From: CAKOSP01 sp964369845
GTDB lineage: Bacteria > Bacillota_I > Bacilli_A > RF39 > UBA660
Assembly (NCBI GenBank): GCA_964369845.1
Contig: CAYJFJ010000003.1
Coordinates: forward strand, 1 to 64,000
Length of the DNA stretch: 64,000 bases
Direction: 5' to 3'
Made by a program: the position numbers and the translations under genes. The notes under the pieces are model-generated. The model was not told the DNA's origin. It did no database searches and was given only the letters and a program-made list of their open reading frames with translations. Positions within the stretch are counted from its first letter, which is position 1, and each line of letters opens with the position of its first letter. Shown here in pieces: positions 17,908-27,447 of the stretch.

Positions 17908-20178
17908 CTAAGAAAATAAATCACTATATATTTCCTCATAATTCTTTACGAATTTTATTTTTATTTCACTCAAATATTTTTCGGGCACTTCCACTATATC
18001 AAATGAATTTTCAAAAGGCAAGTATAAAACATTAATTTTATTATTAATGGCTGCTATTACCTTTTCTTTGATTCCACCAACTTTCATTATTTTTCCACTT
18101 AATGTAAGTTCTCCAGTAAATGCAGTTCTTGAGTCTACTTCTTTACCTAAACTTAATGATAATAATGCTGTTGTAATACTTACTCCCGCTGATGGACCAT
18201 CTTTTTTTGTTGCTGCTTCTAGGAAATGTAAATGTATATCATTTTTACTAAAATCTACTTTATAATTTGATTTTAAATATGTAAGAGCTACTTTTATAGA
18301 TTCATCCATAACTTGTCCTACCATACCTGTAATTACTACATTTCCTTGACCTTTATTTTTTATTACTTCTACTTTGGTTAATATACCACCAAGCTGTGTA
18401 TATGCAAGTAAATTAATCGTTCCTATTTGATTTATTAATTCTATGCCACAAGATTCATATTTTGCATTTCCTAAGTAAGTTTTTAAACTTTTTGCTGTTA
18501 TACTCTTTTCATTATTAATTAATGCTTTTCTTACTAACTTTTTAAGTGTGTTATCTAAATTTCTAACTCCAGCTTCTTTTGTATAATTGTTTATTATATT
18601 TATTAAAACATCATTTGTAATAGATATTTTGGCATTTTTTAAATCGTATTCATCAAATATCTTAGGTAATATGTATTTTTTAGCAATATTTACTTTTTCA
18701 TAAAATGTATAACTGTTTATTTTCATTATCTCTAGTCTATCTAATAGAGCATAAGGTATATTCTCATATTCATTTGCAGTTAAAATAAATAATACTTTAG
18801 ATAAATCAAATTCTTCTTCAATATAATTATCAATAAACATACTGTTTTGTGATTCATCTAAAATTTCTAAAAGAGTACTTGCAGGATCTCCCTTATAATT
18901 TTTAACCATTTTATCTACTTCATCTATTAATATAACAGGATTTTTTGCTTTACATCTTTTTATTCCTTGAATAATTTTACCTGGATTTGCCCCTAGATAT
19001 GTTCTTCTTGAACCAATTAATTCAGTTGAATCACTTAAACCCCCAACGGATATTTTATAAAACTCTCTATTTAAAGCTTTTGCAATTGATTTTGCAATAC
19101 TTGTTTTACCTACTCCAGGTGGACCTACTAAACATATAATAGGTGTTTTAATATTTTTACTAATTGTTTTAAGTTCAGCGTATTCATATATACGCTCTTT
19201 TACTTCACTTAAGCCGTAATGTGAATTTTCTAAATGTTTTTTTATTTCAATCGTAGATGTTGTATCTTTTGTCTCGAAACTCCATGGTAAATTTATTACT
19301 GTATCTATATAATTTTTTAAAACGCTAGCTTCAGGTGACTCTTCGCTTGTAAAAGATAATTTTTCTATTTCTTTTTTTAATTTATCTTTTGTTTTTTCAC
19401 TTACTTTAAGATTATTTAACTTTACTTCAAAACTTTTAACTTCTTCATCTTTAATGCTAGTTTCTCCTAGTTCAATTTTAATTTCATCTAGTTTTTCTTT
19501 TAAATAGTATTTTTTTTCTTTTTCAAGCAATTTTTTTCTGATAGATTCTTCTATTTCTTCTTCTATTTTTAATATTTCTATTTCTTCTTCAATATCTTCA
19601 AGTAGATTTTTACTTCTATCTACGGGGTTTATTTGCTGCATATATTCAAGTTTTTTTGATATATTAAATGGTAAAAATGATGCTATTATATCAGATGTTT
19701 TATTCAAATCTGTTGCTTTTTCTATTTTTGCTAAAATGGTATTGGAACTATTATCGTTCATTTTTACCCATTTTTTTATTGATTCTTTTAGTTTCTTTAG
19801 TAAAGCTGACTCTACTTTAGTATCAAACTTTGGAAGCGTTATTACAGTTGTAGCTGCTATTAAATTACTTTTTTCTTTATTGTCATAAAAATATTTTTGT
19901 ACAACAACTCTTTCTAGTCCTTTTAATATTACTCTAGTGTTTGAATTTGGTAATTCTATTTTGTTTTTTATGTGCGCAATTACTCCGATTTTTGGTAAAT
20001 CATCTACATTTGGGTTAGATTCCTTCTGATCAAGCGGAGCTACTACTAATACTTTTCCCTCATTTAAATCTATAGATTTTTTTATTACGTTTTTACTTAC
20101 TTCTGATATTAAATCGACTTTAACTTCTTGTCCAGGGAGGATAATTAATTCTTTTAAGAGTATAACTTCATGATTCAT
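17908..20178 (-). CDS. lon: ATP-dependent protease Lon
   Basis: With the start at 20178 (MNHEVILLKEL, behind TTGGAGGAAAAATT) the protein has 756 residues. A longer frame upstream overlaps the promoter and is rejected. The order is N-terminal substrate domain, helical region, AAA+ module with GPPGVGKTS and VILIDEVDK, and the S16 protease domain with catalytic Ser in KDGPSAGVSI and Lys in VGGIKEKVIAA. It degrades damaged and regulatory proteins. It has its own promoter and is followed closely by murF. Confidence 0.95.
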   Translation of the reverse strand: MNHEVILLKELIILPGQEVKVDLISEVSKNVIKKSIDLNEGKVLVVAPLDQKESNPNVDDLPKIGVIAHIKNKIELPNSNTRVILKGLERVVVQKYFYDNKEKSNLIAATTVITLPKFDTKVESALLKKLKESIKKWVKMNDNSSNTILAKIEKATDLNKTSDIIASFLPFNISKKLEYMQQINPVDRSKNLLEDIEEEIEILKIEEEIEESIRKKLLEKEKKYYLKEKLDEIKIELGETSIKDEEVKSFEVKLNNLKVSEKTKDKLKKEIEKLSFTSEESPEASVLKNYIDTVINLPWSFETKDTTSTIEIKKHLENSHYGLSEVKERIYEYAELKTISKNIKTPIICLVGPPGVGKTSIAKSIAKALNREFYKISVGGLSDSTELIGSRRTYLGANPGKIIQGIKRCKAKNPVILIDEVDKMVKNYKGDPASTLLEILDESQNSMFIDNYIEEEFDLSKVLFILTANEYENIPYALLDRLEIMKINSYTFYEKVNIAKKYILPKIFDEYDLKNAKISITNDVLINIINNYTKEAGVRNLDNTLKKLVRKALINNEKSITAKSLKTYLGNAKYESCGIELINQIGTINLLAYTQLGGILTKVEVIKNKGQGNVVITGMVGQVMDESIKVALTYLKSNYKVDFSKNDIHLHFLEAATKKDGPSAGVSITTALLSLSLGKEVDSRTAFTGELTLSGKIMKVGGIKEKVIAAINNKINVLYLPFENSFDIVEVPEKYLSEIKIKFVKNYEEIYSDLFS

Positions 20179-20203
20179 AATTTTTCCTCCAACATTAGAT
20201 TTT

Positions 20204-20232
20204 ATTATATAGTTTTTTACTTCAAATGTAAA
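20204..20232 (-). promoter_or_regulatory. Sigma-A type promoter of lon
   Basis: TTTACA (20232-20227) and TATAAT (20209-20204) on the minus strand are separated by 17 bases. The ATG at 20178 follows about 26 bases downstream, which fixes the lon start. Confidence 0.75.
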
Positions 20233-20273
20233 GAAAAAAAGATGTTTTTTCGTCAAAAAAAAAGAAAATAAAA

Positions 20274-21518
20274 TTAATTATTTTCTTTAACAATTTCAAG
20301 TGCTCTATGCATTTTCATATCATACTTAATTACTTCTAAAGAACCATAAGCTTTTAATAATTCTTCTACTGTAATTCCATAATTTTCTGACATTTCTTTA
20401 GCTTTAGCTTCAATTTCTTTTTCTTTAAAATCAATTTTTTCAGCGTCTGCTATTGCTTCGATTAAATATCTGAATTCCACACGTTTTTTTGCTTCTGAAT
20501 CCATTTGTTTATGTAAATCTTCATGAGTAGTTCCAGTCATTTGGAAATACGTATCTAAATTCATTCCTTGCATTTCAAGTTGTTTAGAATATTGATCAAT
20601 CATTCTATGAACTTCTTCAGTAATGATTTCTTCATTAATTTCTACTTTCATGTTTTTAGCTGCTGCTTCTAAACAATCATCAACAAATTTACTATCAGAT
20701 TCTTTTTCTTTTTCGCTTTTGATAGTTTCTTCAATTTTCTTAGTTAAGCTAGCTTCATCAGTTACATCAGCATCACCTAAATCTTCAAAGAATTCTTTGT
20801 TTAATTCTGGTAATTTTTTTGTTTTAATTTCTTTAACTTCAACTTCGAATGTTACGTCTTTTCCTTTTAAATGATCTACATACTCTTCAGGAAATTTAAG
20901 TTCTAATGTAACTTTTTCTCCATTTTTAACACCAATTAATTTTTCTTCAAATCCTGGAATAAATGAGTTAGAACCGATTTCAAGTGGATAATCAAATCCT
21001 GTACCACCTTCAAGTTCTTTTCCATCTACAATTCCTTTGAAGTTAATTACTGCTGTATCGCCAGTAGCTATTTCGCCTTCTTTAATTACTGAATCTGCAA
21101 ATTGATTACGTAATTTAGTGATTTCTTCTTCGATTTCTTTTTTAGTTACTTTAGCAGTAGCTTTTTTAACACCTAAGTTTTTGTATTCTCCTAGTGTTAC
21201 TTCAGGTTTAGTTATAAATACATATTTTAAGATAACGTTAGTATCTGAAATACCTTTTACATCTACTGAAGGTTGAACAACTGGATCTAATCCTTTTTCT
21301 TTAACTAAATTATTATAAGTTTCTTCCATTACTATATTACAAGCTTCTTCATAAAGACTTTCAATACCATATTTTTTGATAAACATATCTTTTGGTACTG
21401 CACCTTTTCTAAATCCGTCAACTTTAACATTTTTAACTTCTTTTTTAAAAGCTTTGTCTAATGCTTCAATCCACTCTTTTTCTAATTTAATTTCAATTTC
21501 ATGTATATTTTTTGCCAT
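20274..21518 (-). CDS. tig: Trigger factor chaperone
   Basis: The 414-residue protein has the ribosome-binding N-terminal domain (KVDGFRKGAVPKDMF, with the FRKG(x)P signature), a central FKBP-type prolyl isomerase domain (NFKGIVDGKELEGG, FIPGFEEKLIG) and a helical C-terminal domain. It binds nascent chains at the ribosome exit. The gene sits upstream of lon, as in many Firmicutes, with its own promoter. Confidence 0.95.
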   Translation of the reverse strand: MAKNIHEIEIKLEKEWIEALDKAFKKEVKNVKVDGFRKGAVPKDMFIKKYGIESLYEEACNIVMEETYNNLVKEKGLDPVVQPSVDVKGISDTNVILKYVFITKPEVTLGEYKNLGVKKATAKVTKKEIEEEITKLRNQFADSVIKEGEIATGDTAVINFKGIVDGKELEGGTGFDYPLEIGSNSFIPGFEEKLIGVKNGEKVTLELKFPEEYVDHLKGKDVTFEVEVKEIKTKKLPELNKEFFEDLGDADVTDEASLTKKIEETIKSEKEKESDSKFVDDCLEAAAKNMKVEINEEIITEEVHRMIDQYSKQLEMQGMNLDTYFQMTGTTHEDLHKQMDSEAKKRVEFRYLIEAIADAEKIDFKEKEIEAKAKEMSENYGITVEELLKAYGSLEVIKYDMKMHRALEIVKENN

Positions 21519-21545
21519 ACTTTACCTCTTTCAAATTACTTACAT

Positions 21546-21574
21546 ATTATATAATAGTTTATAATTTATTTCAA
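21546..21574 (-). promoter_or_regulatory. Sigma-A type promoter of tig
   Basis: TTGAAA (21574-21569) and a consensus TATAAT (21551-21546) are 17 bases apart on the minus strand. The tig ATG follows 28 bases later behind AAAGAGGTAAAGT. Confidence 0.8.
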
Positions 21575-21591
21575 GAAAAAACACATATTTT

Positions 21592-21762
21592 TTACATTTT
21601 ATGCATTTTAATCTCTTCTTTGTTTTTCTCTGTATCAATAGTAATATATTTTCTTGTATTTTTTTTACTTAGTTCAATATATTTCTTTCTTTTTAAATTT
21701 ACACTATTTTTAAAATCATTTAATATTTTCTTTTTATATATTATAATTTCTAATTTATCCAT
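21592..21762 (-). CDS. Small lysine-rich protein, 56 residues
   Basis: The ATG at 21762 lies one base after the stop of the upstream gene, so it could be translated by coupling. The product is very basic (MDKLEIIIYKKKILNDF at the start) and has no recognised motif. Only a weak AAGAG site precedes it. It may be a true small gene or a chance frame in AT-rich DNA. Confidence 0.35.
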   Translation of the reverse strand: MDKLEIIIYKKKILNDFKNSVNLKRKKYIELSKKNTRKYITIDTEKNKEEIKMHKM

Positions 21763-21763
21763 A

Positions 21764-22306
21764 TTATGACTCTTGCTTTCTTAATCTAATTTTTGTTTCA
21801 TCTGAAGTTTCACACACACCTTTATTATTAAACGTATTTAATTTTTCTAAATAATCTTTGTAGGCATCGTTTAATTTTTCTAAATAATTTATTTGTCCTT
21901 CATTTGTTATATTGGTAAAATCGTCAAATGCTTTGTTGTGTGGTAATTTTTGATATTTTTTATTCTTCTTTATATGGTATAACACTATTAATAAGTTTAT
22001 TCCTACATTATTTATTATAGATAGTAAATCCATATTATACATATCACATGTAAGTGCAAGAAAATTATAACTAGCAAAAATTGCTGCACTTTTTACTCTA
22101 TTAATTTCTCTTTTTTCTAAGCACTCTAAATACTCTTCATATGAGTTAATATTAGTATAATTTAATTCCTTCATCAGATAAAATTCACTTTTTTCAGAAT
22201 ACTGCTCTATTTTAATATCTGTGTTTTCGTATAACTTAATAATGTATTGATAACCATCTTCGGAAAATGTTCCTCTAGTTAGTGCTATTAATTTATTTGT
22301 TTCCAT
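21764..22306 (-). CDS. Unrecognised 180-residue protein
   Basis: The product is soluble-looking apart from one moderately hydrophobic helix in the middle (about residues 90-112, LLSIINNVGINLLIVLYHI) and is predicted mainly helical. A GTAGGAGAAGTT site precedes the ATG. It has no known motif that I can name. It lies between tig and greA, separate from both. Confidence 0.6.
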   Translation of the reverse strand: METNKLIALTRGTFSEDGYQYIIKLYENTDIKIEQYSEKSEFYLMKELNYTNINSYEEYLECLEKREINRVKSAAIFASYNFLALTCDMYNMDLLSIINNVGINLLIVLYHIKKNKKYQKLPHNKAFDDFTNITNEGQINYLEKLNDAYKDYLEKLNTFNNKGVCETSDETKIRLRKQES

Positions 22307-22362
22307 AACTTCTCCTACCTATTATTATATAAACAATATCCTCAATGTCAATATTTTTGCAT

Positions 22363-22392
22363 AAAAAAAACTAAATTTTTAAAACTTAGTTT
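22363..22392 (-). terminator. Intrinsic terminator after greA
   Basis: AAACTAAG and the imperfectly matching TTTAGTTT form the stem on the minus strand, followed by a run of T. It overlaps the greA stop region. Confidence 0.6.
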
Positions 22393-22853
22393 ACTTCAGT
22401 GATTGTCACAAAGTATGTTCCTGTCGGACTTTCTACTTCTACTTTATCACCTTTTTTACGATTTAAAAGTGCAATACCAAATGGTGATTCGTTAGATATT
22501 TTATTATTGAAAGAATCAGCTTCTACTGAACCTACAAGTTTAAATTCTTCTGTATCTCCATCTTCATATGATACTGTTACTAGTGAACCTAGTGATACTT
22601 CTCCAGTTGTTTTTTTCTTTGCAGCTATTTCACAGTGTTCTAATCTATATTCTAAATCCTTGATTTTTGCTTCAATTTGAGCTTGTTCATTTCTAGCTGC
22701 ATCATAATCAGCATTTTCAGATAAGTCTCCCATAGCTCTAGCTTCTTTTAAAGCTATAATAACTTCTGGTCTTCTTACATTTTTTAATTCATTTAATTCA
22801 TTTTCTAATTCGATAAATCCTTCTGGTGTTAATACACAAACATTATCATTCAT
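22386..22853 (-). CDS. greA: Transcription elongation factor GreA
   Basis: I place the start at 22853 (MNDNVCVLTPEGF) because AAGGAGACAAGAATT stands just before it; this gives 155 residues. The N-terminal coiled coil contains GDLSENADYDAARNEQ, which holds the acidic tip residues that stimulate RNA cleavage. The C-terminal domain has SPFGIALLNRKKGD. It rescues backtracked RNA polymerase. In Bacillus greA follows yrrO-udk; here it follows the YrrO homologue and udk is absent. Confidence 0.95.
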   Translation of the reverse strand: MNDNVCVLTPEGFIELENELNELKNVRRPEVIIALKEARAMGDLSENADYDAARNEQAQIEAKIKDLEYRLEHCEIAAKKKTTGEVSLGSLVTVSYEDGDTEEFKLVGSVEADSFNNKISNESPFGIALLNRKKGDKVEVESPTGTYFVTITEVN

Positions 22854-22905
22854 AATTCTTGTCTCCTTAATAATCAAACGTTATTTGATAACGATAATAA
22901 TATTA

Positions 22906-24096
22906 CTACAAATAATCCTTTTTGTCAAACATCTTAGCTCTAATCATTGTAAATGGTTCAACCTTTTGGTCTAAAGGCAACTTTATAATCATTTGAGGAT
23001 GATTTGCAACTTCAATTTCTTCGTTTTTCTCATTATATATATTATTAACTATATAATCAAAAGGTTCCGAATTTGGACCAAAAAATTCTAATTTGTCACC
23101 TTTTTTGAAATAATTTCTCTGCTCTATAGTTACTGTTTTAGTTTCTTCATTATAAAACAAAACTATACCTAAAAAATCTTTATTTGTTTTTTCTTCTCTT
23201 CCTTGGAAGTACTGGTCTTTTACATCTGGTAATTTACTGAAAAACTGTGATTTTGATTCTCTGTTTGCACATCTATTTAATATATCTAAGTGATATGCTT
23301 CTTCTTTTTTAGTTAATTTATTATTAATTGCTAAATCAAATATTTTTCGGTATGTTCCTATAACTGTTGCTACATAGTAAATAGATCTCATTCTTCCTTC
23401 GACTTTATATGAAACGATTCCTAAATCCATCATTTCTTTAATATTTACTACCATATTCAAATCTTTTGGCGTCATTGTAAACTCTTCTTTGTCTTTATTT
23501 TCAAAACACCATCTACACACTTGAGCACATCCGCCTCTGTTCGCATCTCTTTTAGTAGTAATATTGCTCATTACACATTTTCCACTAAAAGATACACACA
23601 TAGCTCCGTGAACAAATGCTTCAACTTCTATTTTAGTATTATCTATAATTCTTTTGATTTCTTCTTTAGGCGTTTCTCTTGCTAAAACTATTCTTTTAAC
23701 TCCAAGAGATTGCCAAAATTTTACTGAGTACTCATTTAATACACTTGCTTGAGTTGAAAGTACTACGAATAAATTTAATTTTAAATCTTGCACTAATTTT
23801 ATAACTGCAATATCACTTGCTATTATTCCATCGACCTTTATTTCTTCTAAGTATTTTAAATAAGTTTCTAATCCTTCAAAATCTTCATTATGAAAAACTA
23901 TGTTTAAAGTTACATATAACTTTTTACCTAGTTTGTGCGCATACTCAGTTCCTTCTTTAATTTGCTCTAAAGAAAAGTTTTTTGCATTTGCTCTTAAACT
24001 AAAGTTTTGCCCTCCTATATATACTGCATCTGCACCATATAAAAAAGCTATTTTAAGTCTTTCTAAATCACCTGCTGGTGCTAGTAATTCAAACAT
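22906..24096 (-). CDS. U32 peptidase-family tRNA hydroxylation protein (YrrO/TrhP2-like)
   Basis: The 396-residue protein carries the U32 signature EAFVHGAMCVSFSGKC and Cys residues in GGCAQVCRWCF, likely ligands for an iron-sulfur cluster. In B. subtilis YrrO acts with YrrN in prephenate-dependent formation of 5-hydroxyuridine at tRNA position 34; this is family knowledge. Its start overlaps the stop of the YrrN-like gene, and the methyltransferase that completes the modification lies one gene upstream. The protease name of the family is probably historical. Confidence 0.85.
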   Translation of the reverse strand: MFELLAPAGDLERLKIAFLYGADAVYIGGQNFSLRANAKNFSLEQIKEGTEYAHKLGKKLYVTLNIVFHNEDFEGLETYLKYLEEIKVDGIIASDIAVIKLVQDLKLNLFVVLSTQASVLNEYSVKFWQSLGVKRIVLARETPKEEIKRIIDNTKIEVEAFVHGAMCVSFSGKCVMSNITTKRDANRGGCAQVCRWCFENKDKEEFTMTPKDLNMVVNIKEMMDLGIVSYKVEGRMRSIYYVATVIGTYRKIFDLAINNKLTKKEEAYHLDILNRCANRESKSQFFSKLPDVKDQYFQGREEKTNKDFLGIVLFYNEETKTVTIEQRNYFKKGDKLEFFGPNSEPFDYIVNNIYNEKNEEIEVANHPQMIIKLPLDQKVEPFTMIRAKMFDKKDYL

Positions 24097-24866
24097 TATT
24101 TGTCACCGCCTTTTAATTTATAAATTGTTTTATTATACAAAAAGCCAGTGTTTTCACTTTCCTTTTCTAGATCAACAATAAACTCTTCTACTTCCATATT
24201 AAATAAATTTATTACAACATAACTTAAATTGTCTTCGTATTTTTCATGTAATCCATTAAATGTATTATTGTCATAAATTACTGTTCCTTCACTGCTTTCT
24301 ACACTTAAAAAGTTGTAATCAGTGTTTTTTAAATCAATTACTCTTTCTTTTTCTATATTGTGAAAACTACTGTAATTACTATTAAGCATTCTTCTTGAAT
24401 ATGAAATATTTAACTTTCCATAACCAAATATTCCTACTGGTTTAATTGCTTTTTTTAGTATTTCGTTTGTTTCTTCTAGTGTTAAATCTGGAGAAATTAT
24501 AACTGTGTCTACATAATTTAAATATGCATTTATACTATTATAATTAGTAGCAAAATGATTATTAAATAATATTTTTTCTATATTTAAGTCTTTTATAATT
24601 TCAAGAACTCCTAAATCATCAAATACTATACCTTTTATGTTTTGAGGAAGTGCTGTAAGTTCTTTTTTTAACAAATCTAAATCTTTTGATTCAAACAACC
24701 TATTTATATATAAATAAGAATTTTCTTCATTTATTTCATTTAACTTAAAGTATTTATTGAATCCAACAGAAAAAAACTCAAGTGGGTATAAAAATTTATT
24801 TATTCCAAGCACTTTAAGTTTTTCTATGTCTAGATTATTTTGTATAATAACTAGTTTATTTTGCAT
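24096..24866 (-). CDS. U32-family partner protein (YrrN/TrhP1-like)
   Basis: The 256-residue protein is a shortened U32-type barrel (NIKGIVFDDLGVLEIIK and VKPVGIFGYGKLNISYSRR-like stretches) without the Cys cluster of its downstream neighbour. It overlaps the methyltransferase gene by 11 bases and the YrrO-like gene by 1. The position between trmR-like and yrrO-like genes is the Bacillus order, so it is most likely the subunit partner in tRNA 5-hydroxyuridine formation. Confidence 0.7.
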   Translation of the reverse strand: MQNKLVIIQNNLDIEKLKVLGINKFLYPLEFFSVGFNKYFKLNEINEENSYLYINRLFESKDLDLLKKELTALPQNIKGIVFDDLGVLEIIKDLNIEKILFNNHFATNYNSINAYLNYVDTVIISPDLTLEETNEILKKAIKPVGIFGYGKLNISYSRRMLNSNYSSFHNIEKERVIDLKNTDYNFLSVESSEGTVIYDNNTFNGLHEKYEDNLSYVVINLFNMEVEEFIVDLEKESENTGFLYNKTIYKLKGGDK

Positions 24867-25452
24867 CTTTTTTCACACTCACTGATAAACCATCACCAAT
24901 GTTGTAGAACTTCGTTTCAAATTCTTTATTTTCTTTTAAAAATTCAATATATCCTTCTATTTTTTGTACTAAACTTTTTAGGTTTGATTTATCCATCTCA
25001 TTAGAAGTTCCTACATAACCATGGAAATTTATATTATCTGTTATAATTACTCCTCCAGGTTTTAAAAAATATTTGAATTTTTCGAAAAAGTTAGTATATT
25101 GACCTTTAGCTGCATCTATAAAAATTAAATCATATTTTAAATCTTCTGATAAATTTACTTCAAGTGCATCTTGATATACTACGTTTATTCTGTTTTCTAG
25201 TTTACTTCTTTTAACATTTTTTAAACACTCCATATAACGAGTTTCATCTCGCTCTATAGTTGTTATGCTTGAATCAACATATGCTGATGCCATTAAAATT
25301 GCTGAATAACCTATAGCACTTCCTATTTCTAATATATTCTCTATTTTGTTTGCTTTAATAAATTTCATTATAAATGTTATAGAATCTTTTTCTATAATTG
25401 GAACGTTATGCTGCGTGGCATACTCCTCCATATCCATAATTATTTCTTTCAT
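24856..25452 (-). CDS. trmR: tRNA 5-hydroxyuridine O-methyltransferase (YrrM/TrmR-like)
   Basis: The 198-residue protein is a class I SAM methyltransferase with ILEIGSAIGYSAILMA (SAM site), TTIERDE and the metal-binding LIFIDAAKGQY motif. The family includes catechol-type O-methyltransferases. In this gene order it corresponds to YrrM/TrmR, which makes 5-methoxyuridine in tRNA. The start has a GGAGTAAAAACA site. Confidence 0.8.
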   Translation of the reverse strand: MKEIIMDMEEYATQHNVPIIEKDSITFIMKFIKANKIENILEIGSAIGYSAILMASAYVDSSITTIERDETRYMECLKNVKRSKLENRINVVYQDALEVNLSEDLKYDLIFIDAAKGQYTNFFEKFKYFLKPGGVIITDNINFHGYVGTSNEMDKSNLKSLVQKIEGYIEFLKENKEFETKFYNIGDGLSVSVKKDAK

Positions 25453-25464
25453 TGTTTTTACTCC

Positions 25465-26526
25465 TTAATATAATCCTGCATTTTTTATTTGTAATTCAGC
25501 ATCTTTTGCTAAAAATTCTTCGTACGTTTCGAAAAAATGTACTTTACCATTTGAAACATCTGCAATGAAATACAAATTGTTTTTATTTGACGGATTTAAT
25601 ACTGCTGTTAATGACTCAAAAGAAGGATTACATATTGGTCCTACTGGTAAGCCTAAAAAATTTGCAGCTCTAGTATTATAACCGTTTTCATCGTTTAAGT
25701 CACTATAATTTAGTAATTCTTTCATATCTTTTTGAACTCCATAGTATGTTGTTACGTCCATTCCTAGTGTCATTGGATATGCTAAACGTGAATAAATTAC
25801 TTGCGCTACGTCTTTGCGATCATCAGTTTCTACAGCTTCAAGTTCTGTTATCGATGCCATGGTAAGAAGTTCGTGAAGTGTATAACCACTTTCTTTGATA
25901 TTAGTACTTAAACTAGATATTTGATTTGCTGTTTCTAGCAATAGTTTTTCAATTATTTGCTCTATAGTTGCATCTTCATAAAATTCATAAGTATTTGGAA
26001 ATAAATATCCTTCGAGTGGATAATATATATCATTATCTAAAATTTCATTTGTTAAAAAATCATATGAAGCTATTAAACTTTCGTTATATTCAGTATCTGT
26101 AAATACTTTTATTACTTCATCGTAAGTGTAATTGAAGTTTTCACTTATTATATATGCATAGTTAGTTACTCTCATTCCTTCTGGAAATGTTACTTTTATC
26201 GTATCTGCGTATATATTTGTATCTCCTGATTCTAACTGTTCTAATACTTGTGATGCTGTGCTAAATCTATTAATGTTATATGTTCCTGCTTGCAAATTCA
26301 TATTAAAGTTAGCAAGCATATAAATTTTTGCTGCAAGACTACTTTTTATAACTCCTGCTGCTTTTAAATCATCAATTATATCAAATTTACTTGTTCCACT
26401 TTTAATTTCTATTGTTACATATTCATCAGTTTCACTTACTCTTTGTAAACCAAAATACGTGAAAACTGTCACTGATACTATTAATAAAACCAATACCCCT
26501 GTTATAATTAAAATTATCTTTTTCAT
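25465..26526 (-). CDS. mltG: Endolytic transglycosylase MltG
   Basis: The 353-residue protein has an N-terminal membrane helix (about residues 4-26), a LysM-like segment, and the YceG fold with ASITELEAVETDDRKDVA, which contains the catalytic Glu, and the GLPVGPICNPS motif near the C-terminus. It cleaves nascent glycan strands at the membrane. It lies between yrzB-like and trmR genes as in Bacillus (yrrL). Confidence 0.93.
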   Translation of the reverse strand: MKKIILIITGVLVLLIVSVTVFTYFGLQRVSETDEYVTIEIKSGTSKFDIIDDLKAAGVIKSSLAAKIYMLANFNMNLQAGTYNINRFSTASQVLEQLESGDTNIYADTIKVTFPEGMRVTNYAYIISENFNYTYDEVIKVFTDTEYNESLIASYDFLTNEILDNDIYYPLEGYLFPNTYEFYEDATIEQIIEKLLLETANQISSLSTNIKESGYTLHELLTMASITELEAVETDDRKDVAQVIYSRLAYPMTLGMDVTTYYGVQKDMKELLNYSDLNDENGYNTRAANFLGLPVGPICNPSFESLTAVLNPSNKNNLYFIADVSNGKVHFFETYEEFLAKDAELQIKNAGLY

Positions 26527-26527
26527 A

Positions 26528-26770
26528 TTACCCTTCTTTTTTCATCTTATTTACTATTTTATCTAAAAACTCTTTTTCTTCTTCAGTAACTTCTTTTAAT
26601 GTTACTTTATCAAGAGACTTAGCATACGACATTACCGTTTTACCATCTTTATTTGGTTTTGCATTTCTAAACACAAAATATTCTGCATTATTTTTTTTGA
26701 ATTTTAATAATAGAGGATATTTTTGCTTAACATTACTTTTACTCGTAATAACTATATTATTTTCTTGCAT
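26528..26770 (-). CDS. YrzB-like small protein (DUF1292)
   Basis: The 80-residue protein has a beta-rich core (KYPLLLKFKKNNAEYFVFR) followed by a Glu/Lys helix, and it overlaps ruvX by 14 bases. Position between ruvX and mltG matches yrzB in Bacillus. The sequence similarity is weak, so the call depends on gene order. The function of the family is unknown. Confidence 0.6.
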   Translation of the reverse strand: MQENNIVITSKSNVKQKYPLLLKFKKNNAEYFVFRNAKPNKDGKTVMSYAKSLDKVTLKEVTEEEKEFLDKIVNKMKKEG

Positions 26771-27182
26771 TTTCTACCCTTTTCATAAATGTTTCTAAAA
26801 TTAAACATGCTGATAATGTATCTATAACTTTTTTACTTTGTCTAGTGTCTTTACCATTGAAATGAAGTATATTTTGCGCAAATATAGTTGTAAGTCTTTC
26901 ATCTTCAAAATGTATATTTATACCTTCTTTATTAATAAATTTAAGTAATTCATCAGATCTTTTTGTAGCAAAACCTTCACTTCCATCCATGTTTTTAGGT
27001 TTTCCTATAACTAGATCTGTTACTTTATTTTCTAAAATTATACTATTTATTTCTTTAGCTAAAAAATCATAATCTTCTGATTTATAACTAATTGTTTTTA
27101 CTGGGCACGCTATTGTATTACTTTGATCAGTAATTGCTACACCGCATCTTTTAGTTCCCAAGTCTAAAGCTAATACTCTCAT
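26757..27182 (-). CDS. ruvX: YqgF/RuvX family RNase H-like protein (pre-16S rRNA nuclease)
   Basis: The 141-residue protein has RNase H-fold motifs: RVLALDLGTKRCGVAI with the first catalytic Asp, VIGKPKNMDGSEG, and FEDERLTT with the second acidic pair. The family trims the 5' end of 16S rRNA precursors. It overlaps ireB by one base and yrzB by 14. Confidence 0.9.
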   Translation of the reverse strand: MRVLALDLGTKRCGVAITDQSNTIACPVKTISYKSEDYDFLAKEINSIILENKVTDLVIGKPKNMDGSEGFATKRSDELLKFINKEGINIHFEDERLTTIFAQNILHFNGKDTRQSKKVIDTLSACLILETFMKRVENARK

Positions 27183-27424
27183 TATATTTCAAAACAATTA
27201 TTAAGAAGTGCACTTAATAATTCCCTTCTATCATATTTTTTTATTATGCTTCTTGCATTTTCTTTATTAGTTATATATAAATCATCGCCTGTTAATATAT
27301 AGCCAATTATTTGATTACTTGGATTATATCCATTACTTTTTAATTTTTGCATAACTTCTTTTAATTCTATAAGGATTAATTCCTGTCTTAATTCTTTAAA
27401 GTCATATATACTTGTTTTATCCAT
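27182..27424 (-). CDS. ireB: IreB/YrzL-type regulatory protein (UPF0297)
   Basis: The start at 27424 (MDKTSIYDFKEL) is preceded by TTTGAGGTGTAAA; upstream codons are excluded because they overlap the promoter. The 80 residues include YNPSNQIIGYILTGD and the closing IIKKYDRRELL typical of IreB. In Enterococcus IreB is a phosphorylated negative regulator of cephalosporin resistance. It heads the ireB-ruvX-yrzB-mltG-trmR-trhP operon. Confidence 0.92.
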   Translation of the reverse strand: MDKTSIYDFKELRQELILIELKEVMQKLKSNGYNPSNQIIGYILTGDDLYITNKENARSIIKKYDRRELLSALLNNCFEI

Positions 27425-27447
27425 TTTACACCTCAAAGTACAAATAC

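Noticed and set aside
20179..20256. Longer N-terminal extension of Lon
   Set aside because: The extension overlaps a clear promoter (TTTACA-17-TATAAT) and lacks a ribosome binding site, whereas GGAGG precedes the ATG at 20178.
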